Positions 18,679 to 28,231 of a stretch of 64,000 nucleotides of DNA are shown here, one piece after another. Where the stretch lies: assembly GCF_000423445.1 (NCBI RefSeq), contig NZ_KE384019.1:62001-126000 (forward strand). Direction: 5' to 3'. The stretch comes from Acidipropionibacterium thoenii DSM 20276 (GTDB lineage Bacteria; Actinomycetota; Actinomycetes; Propionibacteriales; Propionibacteriaceae). How positions within the stretch are numbered: the first letter of the stretch is position 1; each line of letters begins with the position of its first letter. The notes beneath the pieces are model-generated. The model was not told the origin of the DNA and made no database searches. It worked only from the letters and a program-made list of their open reading frames with translations. A program made the translations under genes and the position numbers.

Positions 18679-19596
18679 CTAGGACAGCACCCTGACGGTG
18701 CCGGTGGTGGCGCTCGTGGAGCCAGCCGAGGGGCTCGACGAGGGGCCCGTGGAGCTCGTCCAGGCGGAGTAGACCTTGGCATCTGCCGACCAGCCGGCGG
18801 TTCCCACACTTGCCGAGGTGATCGGGGCCTTGTCATTGCTGGCCATCGTCAGCGCCACTCCGGCCCACACCAGGTCGGAGTCGGCCGACCGGATGGTCAC
18901 CGCGGTGGCGGTGCGCGTCACGGTGGCGCGAGTACCCAGCCCCTTGACGGCGGTGGCGGCCAGCGAGGCGGTGGTGCCGGCCTCCGACGACCGGTTGACG
19001 CAGCTCAGCGCCCGCGGGGACTGGCCGGTCAGCGTGCTGGCCCAGGCCTTGGCGGCGTCGACGTGCTTGCGGTAACCATCGGGAACCCCGGACTTCTGGA
19101 CCTCCTGGGCGACGTCGTTGATGTCGCCGGTCCGCCAGTCGGAGACCTTGACCAGTTCGTCATAGAACTTCCCGCTGGAATACCACGGGTCCATGATCTG
19201 GGCCTTGGTTCCCCAGCCCTGGGAGGGGCGCTGCTGGAACAGCCCGATGGAGTCGCGGTCGCCGTAGCTGAGGTTGCGCAGCCTGGACTCCTGCATGGCG
19301 GTGGCCAGTGCGATGGAGGCGGCCCGGGCCGGAAGACCGCGTCTGAGCGCCTCGGCGGTGATGATCGCGGCGTTGCCCGACTGCTCCAGGTCCAAGGTGT
19401 AGCTGTTGGCACCGACAGTGACCTGGCAGCCCTCGTTGACCGGGGTCTCGAAGAGCGCACTGGCGCGCTGCCAGACCCGCCATCCGCCGTAGGCCAGCCC
19501 TGCGATCAGGGCGAGGACCACCACCACGGCGGCCACTGAGCGGACCCACCGGGGCTGGTTCCTGGCGGCCCTGCGGGGGGCTGATCGGCGTGCCAT
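18679..19596 (-). CDS. Membrane-anchored lysozyme/transglycosylase-like protein
   Basis: 305 residues: an Arg-rich cytoplasmic start (MARRSAPRRAARNQ), one membrane helix at about 20-40, then an extracellular domain. That domain contains ALATAMQESRLRNLSYGDRDSIGLFQQRPSQGWGT, a lysozyme-like/transglycosylase fold with the expected Glu in MQESR and the GLFQQRP motif. The C-terminus is Ser/Thr-rich and low complexity. It is convergent with dapC and lies 6 nt after dapD on the same strand. It probably acts on peptidoglycan; enzymatic activity is inferred from the fold. Confidence 0.78.
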   Translation of the reverse strand: MARRSAPRRAARNQPRWVRSVAAVVVVLALIAGLAYGGWRVWQRASALFETPVNEGCQVTVGANSYTLDLEQSGNAAIITAEALRRGLPARAASIALATAMQESRLRNLSYGDRDSIGLFQQRPSQGWGTKAQIMDPWYSSGKFYDELVKVSDWRTGDINDVAQEVQKSGVPDGYRKHVDAAKAWASTLTGQSPRALSCVNRSSEAGTTASLAATAVKGLGTRATVTRTATAVTIRSADSDLVWAGVALTMASNDKAPITSASVGTAGWSADAKVYSAWTSSTGPSSSPSAGSTSATTGTVRVLS

Positions 19597-19602
19597 CGAA
19601 GG

Positions 19603-20553
19603 TCAGTTCGTGTGCAGGGCGGAGTTGAGCTCCACCTTGGCACCCTTGCGCCCCAGTGCGCGGACAGCGCCGGTGACCGAGTCGCGGATGAACAGGATGT
19701 TGGGGGAGCCGGACAGCTCACGCGCCTTGACCACAGAGCCGTCGGGCAGTGTCACCTTGGTTCCGGCGGTGACATAGAGCCCGGCCTCCACGACGCAGTT
19801 GTCGCCCATCGAGATCCCGATGCCGGCCTCGGCGCCCAGCAGGCAGCCCTTGCCGATGGTGACCTGCTCGCGTCCACCGCCCGACAGAGTACCCATGATG
19901 GAGGCTCCTCCGCCGATGTCGGAGCCGTCCTCGACGATGACCCCCTGGGAGACGCGTCCCTCCACCATCGAGGTGCCCAGGGTTCCGGCGTTGAAGTTGA
20001 CGAATCCCTCGTGCATCACGGTGGTTCCCTCGGCCAGGTGGGCACCGAGTCGGATCCGGTCGGCATTGCCGATCCGCACCCCGGAGGGGACCACGAAGTC
20101 GGTCATCCTGGGGAACTTGTCGATCAGCAGCACGGTGAACGGCGCCCCGGCGATGCGCGCCGCGACGGCCGCCTCGGGGTAGTCCTCGACCCGCAGCGGC
20201 CCGGCAGTGGTCCACACATTGTTGGGCAGCACTGCGAAGATGCCGTCCAGATTGATGGTCCTGGGGGCCACCAGCCGGTACGACAACAGGTGGAGACGCA
20301 GGTAGGCATCCGGGACGTCGGCGGGCGCGGCGTCCAGGTCGATGACGGCGAGCACCACCTCATGGTGGACCCGGCGAATCGGGTCCAGACCGCCGGCAGC
20401 GGCTTTGACAAGATCCTGCGGCGGGTTGGACTGCTCGGCGGTTCCCAGCGCTGGATGGGGGAACCAGGTGTCCAGGATCGATCCGTCGTCGTGGACGGTG
20501 GCCAGCCCCCAGCCCCATGCGGTGCGGGTGGTGGTCGTCGAGGTGCTCGTCAT
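19603..20553 (-). CDS. dapD: Tetrahydrodipicolinate N-succinyltransferase
   Basis: A 316-residue actinobacterial-type DapD using succinyl-CoA to acylate tetrahydrodipicolinate. The N-terminal half carries [21 protein letters not shown]. The C-terminal half is a left-handed beta-helix of hexapeptide repeats ([54 protein letters not shown]). Start chosen at 20553 ([15 protein letters not shown]); the frame continues upstream without a better start. It is divergent from dapE across a 96-nt gap, placing two steps of the succinylase DAP pathway back to back. Confidence 0.95.
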   Translation of the reverse strand: MTSTSTTTTRTAWGWGLATVHDDGSILDTWFPHPALGTAEQSNPPQDLVKAAAGGLDPIRRVHHEVVLAVIDLDAAPADVPDAYLRLHLLSYRLVAPRTINLDGIFAVLPNNVWTTAGPLRVEDYPEAAVAARIAGAPFTVLLIDKFPRMTDFVVPSGVRIGNADRIRLGAHLAEGTTVMHEGFVNFNAGTLGTSMVEGRVSQGVIVEDGSDIGGGASIMGTLSGGGREQVTIGKGCLLGAEAGIGISMGDNCVVEAGLYVTAGTKVTLPDGSVVKARELSGSPNILFIRDSVTGAVRALGRKGAKVELNSALHTN

Positions 20554-20649
20554 GGTTGCCACTTTAGATGACCGGGACGACAGCCCTGCCACGCCGAGCG
20601 GCCCGCCAGGATCGGAGGGCACTGGGTTGACGTCGTTAGGATTGTGGCC

Positions 20650-21816
20650 ATGTCACTCGACCTGCGCGCAGACCTGCACACGCTGTTCCGCCGGATCGTC
20701 GACTGCGAATCGGTCAGCCTGCACGAGGAGGTCCTGGCCGACGCCGTCCAGACCGCGCTGGTCGCCCTGCCGCACCTCGAGGTGACCCGGGTCGGCAACT
20801 CCGTGGTCGCCCGGACCGTGCTGGGCCGGTCCCGGCGGGTGGTGGTGGCCGGGCATCTGGACACCGTTCCGGTGACCGGGAACCTGCCCTCGTGGATCGA
20901 GCACCGCACCGACGGGGACCACCTGGTCGGGCGTGGGACCTGCGACATGAAGGGTGGCGTGGCGGTCGCCCTTCAGCTGGCAGCGCTCCTGAGGGATCCG
21001 GCCAAGGACGTCACCTGGGTGTTCTACGAGGCCGAGGAGATCGCCGCCGAGTTCAACGGGCTGGCGCACATCGCCGCGCAGCGCCCCGACCTGCTGGACG
21101 CCGATCTCGCCATTCTGATGGAACCCACTGACGGCGTGGTGGAGGGGGGCTGCCAGGGCACCATGAGGTTCAACCTGGTGGTGCCGGGGGTCGCCGCCCA
21201 TTCGGCCCGGTCCTGGACCGGTCACAATGCGATCCACGACCTGGCGCCGATTCTGTCGATCCTGGACTCCTGGCAGCAGGGTGATCCACTGGTCGAGGTG
21301 GACGGGCTCACCTACCACGAGGGACTCAACGCCACGATGGTCTCCGGCGGGGTGGCCGGCAATGTCATCCCGCCGCAGGTCACCATTCAGATCAACTACC
21401 GGTTCGCTCCCGACAAGTCGGCCGCCCAGGCCGAGGCGGCGATGCGGCGTCTCTTCGACGGCTGGGAGATGGCGATCCTCGACCTGTCGGAATCGGCCCG
21501 CCCGGGCCTCGACCGTCCGCTGGCGCAGTCCTTCGTCGCGGCCGTCGGATCCGCCCCGCTGCCCAAGTACGGCTGGACCGACGTGGCGCGGTTCTCGGCT
21601 CTGGGGATCCCGGCGCTGAATTACGGGCCCGGCGACGCCCTGTGTGCCCACAAGGAGGACGAGCACTGCAGGCTCGCCAGCCTGGATGAGTGCGCAGCTG
21701 CCCTGGGCGGTTGGCTCGCGACCGACCGGTCGGCCCAGGGAAATGGGCCGACCGGTGGAGCTGGACGGTCCGCCGGGGCTGCGCAGCGCAACGACGTGGC
21801 GGAGAGGGCACTGTGA
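20650..21816 (+). CDS. dapE: Succinyl-diaminopimelate desuccinylase
   Basis: A 388-residue M20 metallopeptidase-family enzyme releasing LL-diaminopimelate. Metal-site motifs are [11 protein letters not shown] (His), [10 protein letters not shown] (bridging Asp), VFYEAEEIA (catalytic Glu and ligand Glu), [15 protein letters not shown] and the C-terminal CAHKEDEH (His). A dimerisation lid domain is present around residues 180-290 ([19 protein letters not shown]). ATG 20650 has TAGGA at 9 nt; GTG 20644 is an alternative. Confidence 0.95.
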   Translation: MSLDLRADLHTLFRRIVDCESVSLHEEVLADAVQTALVALPHLEVTRVGNSVVARTVLGRSRRVVVAGHLDTVPVTGNLPSWIEHRTDGDHLVGRGTCDMKGGVAVALQLAALLRDPAKDVTWVFYEAEEIAAEFNGLAHIAAQRPDLLDADLAILMEPTDGVVEGGCQGTMRFNLVVPGVAAHSARSWTGHNAIHDLAPILSILDSWQQGDPLVEVDGLTYHEGLNATMVSGGVAGNVIPPQVTIQINYRFAPDKSAAQAEAAMRRLFDGWEMAILDLSESARPGLDRPLAQSFVAAVGSAPLPKYGWTDVARFSALGIPALNYGPGDALCAHKEDEHCRLASLDECAAALGGWLATDRSAQGNGPTGGAGRSAGAAQRNDVAERAL

Positions 21817-22142
21817 TGGTGTGGGTGTTGTGCGCTGTGGTGATTGTCATCATCGGCGCTGCGGTGATGGCGGCCTCGGGGCGGTTCGGGGCGGTGCCCC
21901 AGGTTGTCGAGGACCGTCCAGCCCCCGATCTTCCCAGCCACCTGATGGGGCCCGATGACCTGCGCGCCGTGCACTTCGACGTGGTGGCTCGCGGCTACTC
22001 GATGGCACAGGTCGATGCCTTGCTGGCTCGACTCGCGGTGGAGATGCAGATGCCCCAGCAGGTCCCTGCCCGGCAGACTCCCGGCGGGGTCGGGGAGGGG
22101 CCCGCAGAAGATCCTCAGGAGGGCCCTGAAGCCCAGGGATGA
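21816..22142 (+). CDS. Small membrane protein with DivIVA-like motif
   Basis: 108 residues; ATG 21816 overlaps the dapE stop by one base (TGATG), GTG 21813 being an alternative. Residues 1-22 form a membrane helix (VWVLCAVVIVIIGAAVMAA). The segment FDVVARGYSMAQVDALLARLAVEM matches the short DivIVA-domain signature (R-G-Y-x-x-x-Q-V-D). The tail is Pro/Gly/Glu-rich. Such proteins usually follow cell-wall genes in actinobacteria and may act at the pole or septum; the role is inferred. Confidence 0.8.
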   Translation: MVWVLCAVVIVIIGAAVMAASGRFGAVPQVVEDRPAPDLPSHLMGPDDLRAVHFDVVARGYSMAQVDALLARLAVEMQMPQQVPARQTPGGVGEGPAEDPQEGPEAQG

Positions 22143-22232
22143 GGGGCCCTCGCAGGCTGCTGACCAGCGAAACCGTGGCGGATACGGAATAATAGGGGTG
22201 TTACCACTGACCAGTGAGCGAGGATGAGTGAC

Positions 22233-22400
22233 ATGGCAGCTATGAAGCCCCGTACCGGAGACGGTCCGATGGAGGTCGCGAAGGAGGGGCGTGGCATTGT
22301 CATGCGGGTGCCCGTCGACGGTGGCGGCCGCCTGGTGGTTGAACTCAACTCCGATGAGGCCCATGAGTTGTTCGACTGCCTCAAGGGCGTCGTCGGCTGA
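22233..22400 (+). CDS. DUF3117 family protein
   Basis: A 55-residue protein, MAAMKPRTGDGPMEVAKEG onward. It matches the very conserved actinobacterial DUF3117 family, with KPRTGDGPMEVTKEGR-type start, VMRVPVDGGGRLVVELN centre and the EA.EL.D.L end. It is too short for ordinary ORF cut-offs. ATG 22233 lies after a weak GAGCGAGGATGAG region. It is followed at once by the bidirectional terminator at 22424. No function is established. Confidence 0.9.
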   Translation: MAAMKPRTGDGPMEVAKEGRGIVMRVPVDGGGRLVVELNSDEAHELFDCLKGVVG

Positions 22401-22423
22401 TCGGCCCAGCACCTGCTGAGACG

Positions 22424-22487
22424 AGAGTCCCGGCAGTCGGAGGCTCAAGGTCCTTTCCGGACCTCGAGCCCCGGCTGCCGGGACTCT
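22424..22487. terminator. Bidirectional terminator between DUF3117 gene and glgA
   Basis: Perfect 13-bp outer arms AGAGTCCCGGCAG (22424-22436) and CTGCCGGGACTCT (22475-22487), plus inner GGTCC/GGACC pairs, form a long stem. A short T-containing tail GTTTCT follows on +. It sits between two convergent genes. Confidence 0.8.
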
Positions 22488-22512
22488 GTTTCTGGTGCCC
22501 AGCGCGGGGACG

Positions 22513-23700
22513 CTATGCGTTGTGTCTGGCGATCGCAGCCTTGTAGACCTCGACGGTCTGCTCGGCGATCTTGGCCCAGGCGAAGTTGTCGATGCAGCGC
22601 TGGCGTCCGGCCTCCCCGAATGCGCGGGCCCGATCCGGGTCGGCGATCACCTCGTTGAGTCTCTGGGCGAAGGCGTGCTCGAAGGCTGCCACCTCCTCGG
22701 GAGTCGACTCGTCGGTGGGCACCCCGGGCACCAGGAAGCCGGTCTCACCGTCGACGACGACCTCGGGGATGCCGCCTACCTGCGAAGCCACCACCGGGAC
22801 GCCGCAGGCCATCGCCTCGAGGTTGACGATTCCCAGTGGCTCGTAGACCGAGGGGCAGGCGAACACCGTGGCTGCCGACAGCACCTGTCGGACGCTGGCC
22901 CTCGGCAGCATCTCCTGGACCCAGATCACCGGGGCGGTGCGTGATTTCTGTACCTTGGCGAAGGCCTGATGGAACTCGGCTGCGATCTCCGGGGTGTCGG
23001 GGGCGCCTGCCAGCAGCACCAGCTGGACGTCGGGGTCCAGATCGGCGGCGGCGCGCACCAGGTGGATCAGGCCTTTCTGACGGGTGATCCGGCCCACGAA
23101 GACCACCGACGGCCTGTTCGGATCCATCCCGATCTGCTCGGGCACATCGGTCTCGGTGACCCGGTGGAACTCCGTCGTGTCCACCCCGTTGCGGACGACA
23201 TGGACCTTGTCAGGGTCGAGTTCCGGGTAGGCGGCCAGCACATCGCGGCGCATTCCCGAGCTGACGGCGATGATGGCATCCGCGGCGTCATAGGCGGTCC
23301 TCTCGGCCCAGGAGGAGAGCCGGTAGCCGCCGCCGAGCTGCTCGGCCTTCCAGGGCCGGTCGGGCTCCAGGGAGTGGGCGCTGATGACGTGCGGGATGTC
23401 GTGGTAGACGCTGCTCAGCAGACCGGCCAGGTTGGCGTACCAGGTGTGGGAGTGCACCAGGTCGACATTCTCGGGGACGGCGGCCGTCATCGACAGGTCG
23501 GCGCCGAACACCCGCAGGGCCGGATTCGCGCCCTCGGGAAAGCTCTCAGGATGGGCGGTGGCCCCCTCGCGCGGCTCTCCCATGCACTGGACGTCGACAT
23601 CGACGAAGGCACGCAACTGGGGGACCAGCTGAGCGACGTGGACGCCTGCTCCGCCGTAGATCGTCGGTGGGTACTCACGGGTCAGGATGGACACATACAT
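22513..23700 (-). CDS. glgA: Glycogen synthase/alpha-maltose-1-phosphate synthase type GT4 glycosyltransferase
   Basis: A 395-residue GT-B glycosyltransferase family 4 enzyme of the actinobacterial GlgA/GlgM type, transferring glucose from ADP-glucose. The N-terminus MYVSILTREYPPTIYGGAGVHVAQL carries the conserved YGGAGVH acceptor loop. VGRITRQKGLIHLV and CPSVYEPLGIVNLEAMACGVPVVAS (E-x7-E nucleotide-sugar motif) mark the C-terminal domain. ATG 23700 was chosen because it gives the family N-terminus. It is divergent from glgC, which makes ADP-glucose. Whether it makes glycogen directly or maltose-1-phosphate is not decidable from sequence. Confidence 0.92.
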   Translation of the reverse strand: MYVSILTREYPPTIYGGAGVHVAQLVPQLRAFVDVDVQCMGEPREGATAHPESFPEGANPALRVFGADLSMTAAVPENVDLVHSHTWYANLAGLLSSVYHDIPHVISAHSLEPDRPWKAEQLGGGYRLSSWAERTAYDAADAIIAVSSGMRRDVLAAYPELDPDKVHVVRNGVDTTEFHRVTETDVPEQIGMDPNRPSVVFVGRITRQKGLIHLVRAAADLDPDVQLVLLAGAPDTPEIAAEFHQAFAKVQKSRTAPVIWVQEMLPRASVRQVLSAATVFACPSVYEPLGIVNLEAMACGVPVVASQVGGIPEVVVDGETGFLVPGVPTDESTPEEVAAFEHAFAQRLNEVIADPDRARAFGEAGRQRCIDNFAWAKIAEQTVEVYKAAIARHNA

Positions 23701-23818
23701 GACCAGATCGTCCCACATGAGCCCGTCGTGCGTGGGGACTCCGGGCACTTTGTGAACGGTTGCCAACATTTCGCCGTACCCGGTTGTCAACGGCGGCTTC
23801 TGGGAATAAGTTCCTCCT

Positions 23819-25045
23819 ATGGCAATGTCGCGACCGAAGGTGCTCTCTATTGTCCTGGCGGGGGGTGAGGGCAAGCGCCTCATGCCCCTCACCATGGACC
23901 GCGCCAAGCCGGCTGTCCCGTTCGGAGGCACTTATCGGCTGATCGACTTCGTGCTGAGTAACCTCGCGAACTCCGACCTCACCAGGACCGCGGTGCTGAC
24001 GCAGTACAAGTCGCACTCCCTGGACCGGCACATCTCCATCGCATGGCGGATGAGCACCATGCTCGGCAACTACGTGACCCCGGTGCCCGCCCAGCAGCGA
24101 TTGGGGCCACGCTGGTTCCAGGGCAGCGCCGATGCCATTTTCCAGTCGATGAACCTCATCAATGACGAGGACCCGGACTACGTCGTGGTCTTCGGCGCCG
24201 ACAATATCTACCGGATGGACGTCGGTCAGATGCTGGATGCCCACATCGACTCCGGACTGGGCTGCACGGTCGCAGGAATTCGGGTGCCACGCAAGGACGC
24301 TTCTGCATTCGGAATCATTGACGCCGGCGAGGACCACAAGATCAAGGAATTCCTCGAGAAGCCGGCTGATCCGCCCGGTCTGCCGGACGCCCCCGACGAG
24401 TCCTTCGCGTCAATGGGCAACTACATCTTCACCCGGGACTCCCTGGTGCAGGCCATCTACGACGACTCCAATGACCCCGATTCCCGTCACGACATGGGCG
24501 GCGACATCATCCCGAGGTTCGTCAATGCCGGCGATGCGCGGGTCTACGACTTCAAGGACAGTCATGTCCCCGGTGCCACCGAGAAGGACGCCGACTACTG
24601 GCGTGACGTCGGCACCATCGATGCCTACCACGAGGCGCACATGGATCTGGTCTCGGTGGATCCGGAGTTCAATCTGTACAACACAGAATGGCCGATCTGG
24701 ACCAGCCAGGTGCAGGCCCCCGGTGCGAAGTTCGTGATGCGCGGATCCTGTGATGACAGCCTGGTCTCGGCCGGCTGCATCATCTCGGGCACCGACATCT
24801 ACCGGACAGTGCTGGGCCCGCGCACCCGCATCGAGAGGTGGGCCCGGGTCGACGAGTCGATCCTGATGAACAACGTCAGCATCGGATCGAATGCCACCGT
24901 CCACCGCGCGATCCTCGACAAGAACGTGGTGGTTCCCGATGGTGCTCAGGTCGGCGTCGACCACGAGCACGACAGGGCCCGCGGGTTCACCGTATCACCG
25001 GCCGGCATCACCGTGGTCGGCAAGGGCGTGACCGTTCCGTACTGA
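23819..25045 (+). CDS. glgC: Glucose-1-phosphate adenylyltransferase
   Basis: A 408-residue ADP-glucose pyrophosphorylase. The N-terminal nucleotidyltransferase domain has [26 protein letters not shown] (pyrophosphorylase loop), [11 protein letters not shown], and a C-terminal left-handed beta-helix ([22 protein letters not shown]). Two in-frame ATGs (23819, 23825) are possible and neither has a good ribosome-binding site, so the transcript may be near-leaderless. It acts with glgA on the opposite strand in glycogen or trehalose-related glucan synthesis. Confidence 0.95.
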   Translation: MAMSRPKVLSIVLAGGEGKRLMPLTMDRAKPAVPFGGTYRLIDFVLSNLANSDLTRTAVLTQYKSHSLDRHISIAWRMSTMLGNYVTPVPAQQRLGPRWFQGSADAIFQSMNLINDEDPDYVVVFGADNIYRMDVGQMLDAHIDSGLGCTVAGIRVPRKDASAFGIIDAGEDHKIKEFLEKPADPPGLPDAPDESFASMGNYIFTRDSLVQAIYDDSNDPDSRHDMGGDIIPRFVNAGDARVYDFKDSHVPGATEKDADYWRDVGTIDAYHEAHMDLVSVDPEFNLYNTEWPIWTSQVQAPGAKFVMRGSCDDSLVSAGCIISGTDIYRTVLGPRTRIERWARVDESILMNNVSIGSNATVHRAILDKNVVVPDGAQVGVDHEHDRARGFTVSPAGITVVGKGVTVPY

Positions 25046-25055
25046 TACATCAGGC

Positions 25056-25073
25056 GGGGGAGACGACTCCCCC
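25056..25073 (+). terminator. Terminator hairpin after glgC
   Basis: Perfect 7-bp arms GGGGGAG / CTCCCCC with a 4-nt loop lie 11 nt after the glgC stop; a C/T-rich stretch follows. Confidence 0.5.
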
Positions 25074-25128
25074 TGTACCCCCTCGTGGCGGCGGCTCCCA
25101 GCGTGGTGGGGGGGCCGCCTCGCGGGCC

Positions 25129-25728
25129 TCAGAGCAGGCTGGGGATCAGCTCGATGGCGACCATCGCCAGGATGATGAGGATCAGCAGTCCGGTGACCCA
25201 CCAGTCGGTGTTGTAGTCGACGAACTCGCGCACGCCCTTGCTGGTCCTGATCACCCCGTCATGGATGTTGATCCGGGTCAGACCGGCCCACACCAGGGTG
25301 GTGGTGATGGTGATCGTCAGGCACCAGGGGCACAGCGCCTTGATGAAGAAGAAGGACTGGAGGAACAGCCACCAGGCGAACAGCAGGGCGATGCAGTAGA
25401 CCCCCTCGACGCACAGCATGTACCAGCGGGGGAACCTCACCCCTGCCAGGGTCGCCACCGAGATCGCCAGCACCACCGACTCGAACATGATGCCGAGGAA
25501 GGCGTTGGGGAAGCCCAGCACCCGGGCCTGCCAGGTCAGCGCGACCGTCGAGCAGGACAGCACCGAGTTGACGTCGCAGGTGAAGATCTGGTTGGGGTTC
25601 TTCGCCAGCCGCCAGGCCTCGACAGAGAGCACGAAGGAGGCGAACAGTCCTATCATCCCCGAGACGATCATCTCGATCGATGTTCCGCGGCGCCACTTCT
25701 CAGGAGCATCGACTCCGTTGCTGGACAT
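25129..25728 (-). CDS. Vitamin K epoxide reductase (VKOR) family membrane protein
   Basis: A 199-residue membrane protein with about four or five helices and the two VKOR cysteine pairs: CDVNSVLSC in the first loop and the CPWC active site in FFIKALCPWCLT. Bacterial VKOR proteins reoxidise DsbA-like oxidases using quinone, substituting for DsbB in disulfide formation of exported proteins. ATG 25728 has AAGGAG about 11 nt upstream; a longer frame upstream lacks support. No DsbA partner is adjacent. Confidence 0.9.
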   Translation of the reverse strand: MSSNGVDAPEKWRRGTSIEMIVSGMIGLFASFVLSVEAWRLAKNPNQIFTCDVNSVLSCSTVALTWQARVLGFPNAFLGIMFESVVLAISVATLAGVRFPRWYMLCVEGVYCIALLFAWWLFLQSFFFIKALCPWCLTITITTTLVWAGLTRINIHDGVIRTSKGVREFVDYNTDWWVTGLLILIILAMVAIELIPSLL

Positions 25729-25852
25729 CTGTCTGGCTACTCCTTCAGCTGGCTGAGCCCGCGGGTTCACACGCGCCGCGGTTCACAGTACCCGGTGACA
25801 GGGGGATTCTCCCTGCTAGGTCTGTGCTCAGCCAGTGGTCAGCCCGGCACCC

Positions 25853-26506
25853 TCAGGACTTGACCGCCAGCATCAGTCCCCGCCCGACCGGCAGGAGGAC
25901 CGGCAGCAGCTCCTCGGACTCCGAGACGAAGTCCAAGGCCTCACGGATGATGAGGGTGGCGTCCTCCTCATTGTCCGGATCGGCCACCGCCCGGCCGGCC
26001 AGCGCGTCGTTGACGACGACCACCCCGCCGTGCCGCAGCAGCCGCAGCGCCTGGGAGACGTACTCGACATACTCGAGACGGTCCCCGTTGACCAGGACCA
26101 GGTCGTAGGCCCCATCGCGCAGTTTCGGCAGCACGGCCAGCGGAGTCCCGGCGATCAACCTGAACCGGTTGGTGCGGATCCCGGCGCGCTGGAAGACCCG
26201 TCGGGCGGCGTCCTGTCTGTCGGCCTCCACGTCGATGCTGGTGAGCACGCCGTTGCCGGCCATCCCCTCCAGCAGGGACAGTCCGGTGACACCGGCGTCG
26301 GTGCCGATCTCCACGACTGCACGGGCGTCGATCGCCCTGGTCAGGAAGGTGAGGAAGGTCGAGGTGCCGTTGCCGACCGGCGCCAGACCTGAGTCCAGTG
26401 CCGCGTGATGTGCCTCGGTGACCGACTCCGAGGCGGCCACGAAGCCCTCGGCGTACTGCCACGATCTGGCGTCCGGTCCTGCTGCGGTCCTGCGTGCTTG
26501 GCTCAC
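25853..26506 (-). CDS. SAM-dependent O-methyltransferase (catechol-OMT-like)
   Basis: A 217-residue class I methyltransferase of the O-methyltransferase family 3. The SAM motif is VVEIGTDAGVTGLSLLEGM and the post-I acid is TSIDVEADRQ. The metal/active region reads YDLVLVNGDRLEYVEY, with Asn where the family usually has Asp (LVFIDADK), so metal ligation may differ. Start GTG 26506 gives a standard N-terminus; a longer frame to ATG 26611 would overlap the dapA promoter region. Substrate unknown. Confidence 0.85.
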   Translation of the reverse strand: MSQARRTAAGPDARSWQYAEGFVAASESVTEAHHAALDSGLAPVGNGTSTFLTFLTRAIDARAVVEIGTDAGVTGLSLLEGMAGNGVLTSIDVEADRQDAARRVFQRAGIRTNRFRLIAGTPLAVLPKLRDGAYDLVLVNGDRLEYVEYVSQALRLLRHGGVVVVNDALAGRAVADPDNEEDATLIIREALDFVSESEELLPVLLPVGRGLMLAVKS

Positions 26507-26554
26507 GCGCCCCAGCGTAGTCGTAAGCGGCCCCGTTACGATGGGCGCCGGGAC

Positions 26555-26698
26555 GATGGGGCTCAATACGAGGACCCCATCCCGCACAGACCCCAGTACG
26601 TTAAGACCCAAGTTCGATCGGACCTCGGTCCGATCAGACCCAGGGCAGTCAATCGGCGGACCGATCCAGACGATCCGCCGGCACCGAGGAGGCAGGTC
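26555..26698 (+). promoter_or_regulatory. Structured 5' leader of dapA
   Basis: The region upstream of dapA contains three clean inverted repeats. They are GATGGGG/CCCCATC (26555-26561 and 26575-26581), GATCGGACC/GGTCCGATC (26616-26635, 2-nt spacer), and CGGCGGA/TCCGCCG (26654-26660 and 26674-26680). The last ends shortly before the GAGGAGG ribosome-binding site. A possible -10 TACGAT is near 26537. It is not a recognisable lysine riboswitch. Confidence 0.4.
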
Positions 26699-27580
26699 AT
26701 GTCCGATCCCGTCTTTGGCCGTCTTCTGACGGCCATGGTCACACCGATGACAGCAGACGGGGAGGTGGATCTCGACCGGGCCGGCCAGCTGGCGGCGCGT
26801 CTGGTGGATGACCAGGGCAATGACTCGCTGTTGGTCAACGGCACCACCGGAGAATCACCGACCACCTCCGACCAGGAGAAGTCGGCGCTGGTGCGTACCG
26901 TCAAGCACGCAGTCGGGGATCGTGCGCAGGTGGTCGCAGGGGTCGGCACCAATGACACCCGGCACACCGTGGAGCTGGCCCGTCAGGCCGAGCAGGCCGG
27001 CGCCGACGGGTTGCTGGTCGTGACCCCGTACTACTCCAAGCCCTCACAGGCCGGGTTGATCGGCCACTTCACCACGGTCGCCGACGCCACCGGGCTTCCG
27101 GTGATGCTCTACGACATCCCGGGTCGCACCGGGACCGCCATCTCCCCCGAGACCTTCATGACGCTGTCGGAACATCCCAGGATCGTCGCTGTCAAGGACG
27201 CCAAGGGCAAGGTGGTCGAGTCCGCCCAGGTGATCGCGGCCACAGATCTGGCCTATTACTCAGGCGATGACGCCATCACCCCGGCACTGCTGGCCGTCGG
27301 CGGCGTCGGGGTGATCGGGACCTCCACTCATTTCACCGGACGGCGAATGCGCCAGCTCCTCGACCACTATCTGGCCGGGGAGCTCGAGGAGGGGATGGCC
27401 GTCTACCGACAGATCCTGCCGGTGCTGACCGGGGTCTTCGCAGCCCAGGGGGTCGTGATGGTCAAGGCCGGGCTCGCCCACCAGGGCTTCCCGGTCGGAT
27501 CGGTCCGCCCGCCACAGGCCCCGGCGACCCCTGAACAGGCGGAGGCCTTCGGTCGGCTGCTGGACACCGTCGAGCTCTGA
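26699..27580 (+). CDS. dapA: 4-hydroxy-tetrahydrodipicolinate synthase
   Basis: A 293-residue class I aldolase condensing pyruvate with aspartate semialdehyde. It has the LLVNGTTGESPT phosphate/pyruvate loop, VVTPYYSKPSQAG, catalytic Tyr in VMLYDIPGRTG, the Schiff-base Lys in IVAVKDAKG, and YYSGDDA. ATG 26699 is preceded by GAGGAGGCAG. With dapC, dapD and dapE nearby this covers much of the DAP branch. It precedes tatB by 76 nt and is preceded by a structured leader. Confidence 0.96.
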   Translation: MSDPVFGRLLTAMVTPMTADGEVDLDRAGQLAARLVDDQGNDSLLVNGTTGESPTTSDQEKSALVRTVKHAVGDRAQVVAGVGTNDTRHTVELARQAEQAGADGLLVVTPYYSKPSQAGLIGHFTTVADATGLPVMLYDIPGRTGTAISPETFMTLSEHPRIVAVKDAKGKVVESAQVIAATDLAYYSGDDAITPALLAVGGVGVIGTSTHFTGRRMRQLLDHYLAGELEEGMAVYRQILPVLTGVFAAQGVVMVKAGLAHQGFPVGSVRPPQAPATPEQAEAFGRLLDTVEL

Positions 27581-27656
27581 CATCCGGCGGGCCCCCGAGT
27601 ATCCACGATGGGCCGGGATGAGGGGGAGTCTGGGCGGACGGGCTAATCTGTGGGGT

Positions 27657-28088
27657 ATGTCCATGCCCAGTCCGACAGAGATCGCTGTTCTGATCCTCAT
27701 CGGTGTCGTCATGTTCGGACCGGACAAGATCCCCCAGATAGCGCGCAAGGCCGCCCGCGTCCTGCACTTCCTCAAGGACATCGCCAACACCACTCGCGAC
27801 CAGTTGCGGGAGGACCTGGGCCCCAAGTACGCCGACCTGCAGATCACCGATCTCAACCCGCGGACGTTCGTGTCGAAGTACGTCATCAACGAGTTCCAGG
27901 ATGACATCGACGGCATCAAATCCGACATCGAGGGGGTCCGCAATGATCTGGACGCCGGGCTCAATGATCTGAAGTCGGCCACCGGCGGACAGTCGGACGG
28001 ATCCGCCTCGGCCCCCGACCAGGCAGCTGAGCCTGCGACGGCGGCCTTCGGGTCGATCCCGGTGCCCTTCGACTCCGAGGCCACCTGA
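27657..28088 (+). CDS. tatB: Sec-independent protein translocase protein TatB
   Basis: 143 residues. The N-terminal membrane helix PTEIAVLILIGVVMFGPDKIPQIARKAARVL contains the FGPDKIP hinge of TatA/B proteins, followed by an amphipathic helix and a long charged cytoplasmic tail, longer than TatA. A -10-like TAATCT lies about 15 nt upstream. It would partner TatA/TatC encoded elsewhere to export folded proteins such as the twin-arginine lipoprotein at 46583. Confidence 0.88.
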   Translation: MSMPSPTEIAVLILIGVVMFGPDKIPQIARKAARVLHFLKDIANTTRDQLREDLGPKYADLQITDLNPRTFVSKYVINEFQDDIDGIKSDIEGVRNDLDAGLNDLKSATGGQSDGSASAPDQAAEPATAAFGSIPVPFDSEAT

Positions 28089-28136
28089 GACCGGGTCTGC
28101 TGCGGGGCGCCCATCCGGTTCGCTTCGGCACAGCCT

Positions 28137-28176
28137 GATCCGACCCCGTCACCCACGATGGTGGCGGGGTCGGATC
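28137..28176. terminator. Bidirectional terminator between tatB and mrp
   Basis: Perfect 12-bp arms GATCCGACCCCG (28137-28148) and CGGGGTCGGATC (28165-28176) with an additional inner CCAC/GTGG pairing, between convergent genes. Confidence 0.8.
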
Positions 28177-28231
28177 GTGATCCCCATGGCGTGCGGGCCG
28201 ACAGGCCCTCAGACCCACTGGAGCAGCAGGA

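Noticed and set aside
26507-26698. Lysine riboswitch before dapA
   Set aside because: Only about 160 nt with three independent short hairpins; no five-way junction or conserved core seen.
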